A stretch of 64,000 bases of DNA. Origin: Bacillota bacterium (GTDB lineage: Bacteria > Bacillota > Clostridia > Christensenellales > Christensenellaceae). Below are positions 63,758 to 64,000 of this stretch, piece after piece. The DNA is taken from positions 1 to 64,000 of the forward strand of contig JAEWMJ010000049.1 in NCBI GenBank assembly GCA_023393165.1, written 5' to 3'. Under the pieces are notes generated by a model. It ran no database searches. It was not told the origin of the DNA and saw only the letters and a program-made list of their open reading frames with translations. The translations under genes were made by a program, and so were the position numbers. Each line of letters begins with the position of its first letter. Within the stretch, counting starts at the first letter, position 1.

Positions 63758-63862
63758 AAGCATATTTAGCCTTATTTTTTATATTGTTTATGTATTAAAT
63801 ATAAAAACCCTCTCATATATATCTATTGGTATTACACCATTAATAAGGGAGGGTTTCTTATT

Positions 63863-64000
63863 ATGTCTTTTGATTTATACAACGATATTTCGGTCAGAAC
63901 GGGCGGCGACATATATATAGGCGTGGTGGGCCCTGTGCGCACGGGAAAATCCACATTTATAAAAAGGTTTATGGATCTTCTTGTGCTGCCGAATATAATT
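63863..64000 (+). CDS. spoIVA: Stage IV sporulation protein A, N-terminal fragment (cut by window end)
   Basis: The first 46 residues of SpoIVA, the coat-basement ATPase of endospores: DLYNDISVRTGGDIYIGVVG then the Walker A GPVRTGKST. The start ATG has GGGAGGG at 63847-63853. The rest lies outside the window. Its presence shows that the host can form endospores or descends from a spore-former. A mother-cell promoter would be expected, but I could not find a convincing one. Confidence 0.93.
   Translation, partial: MSFDLYNDISVRTGGDIYIGVVGPVRTGKSTFIKRFMDLLVLPNII

Noticed and set aside
63758..63862. A sigma-E type promoter before spoIVA
   Set aside because: ATATT and CATATATAT strings exist, but their spacing does not fit the known consensus, so I do not call it.

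Overview
The window looks like chromosomal DNA of an anaerobic, endospore-forming member of the Firmicutes (class Clostridia). Evidence seen: spoIVA at the right edge, ylbJ, a conserved rsmD-coaD-ylbJ-patatin-tmcAL-pta-ackA-rpmF neighbourhood, a ferredoxin-linked indolepyruvate oxidoreductase operon, acetate fermentation genes, strong purine-rich ribosome sites and many TTG/GTG starts. A member of Christensenellales or a related order is possible, but that is inference. No rRNA, tRNA, CRISPR array, intact insertion sequence or prophage was seen.

Layout. 1-5110 is an A+T-rich accessory region: a three-gene cassette of unrecognised proteins, two of which carry an R-x4-H motif of HEPN type, then a PlsC-like acyltransferase between two imperfect 65-bp direct repeats and a coding-like remnant. 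5111-16164 is mixed: a G+C-rich amidohydrolase, a two-component system with a lipoprotein and a possible tiny gene, a 278-bp structured element with tRNA-like terminal inverted repeats, an AlkD-type repair protein, a decayed ABC exporter, small membrane proteins, a cupin and an ABC-F ATPase. 16429-23474 holds an EF-G paralogue, a fructose-phosphate kinase overlapping pyruvate kinase, a DUF2156 protein and an Eis-like acetyltransferase.

23542-29913 is the F1Fo ATP synthase operon (I-a-c-b-alpha-gamma-beta-epsilon). It has no separate delta gene: the C-terminal domain of delta is fused to the N-terminus of the alpha subunit. This is the most striking single observation here. Cobalamin nucleotide-loop genes (cobU-cobS-cobC) follow, then an aryl-CoA ligase / iorA / iorB / aryl-CoA ligase / ACT operon behind an unusual leader of stacked, mutually exclusive hairpins, then alr and a folate cyclo-ligase.

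39413-48652 carries rsmD, coaD, ylbJ, a patatin, hypothetical and phosphoesterase genes, tmcAL, pta, ackA and rpmF. 48763-53549 has an isochorismatase-like gene, a second patatin, plsX, rnc and glyA. 53779-60045 joins an EAL-CBS-GGDEF cyclic-di-GMP protein to the pstSCAB-phoU phosphate operon, which is preceded by a four-copy Pho box with perfect 11-bp phase. 60516-64000 is a DUF512 radical-SAM-like protein, der, plsY and the start of spoIVA.

Two families of dispersed non-coding repeats recur in the intergenic gaps, with copies near 6960 and 60050 and near 38690 and 60385.
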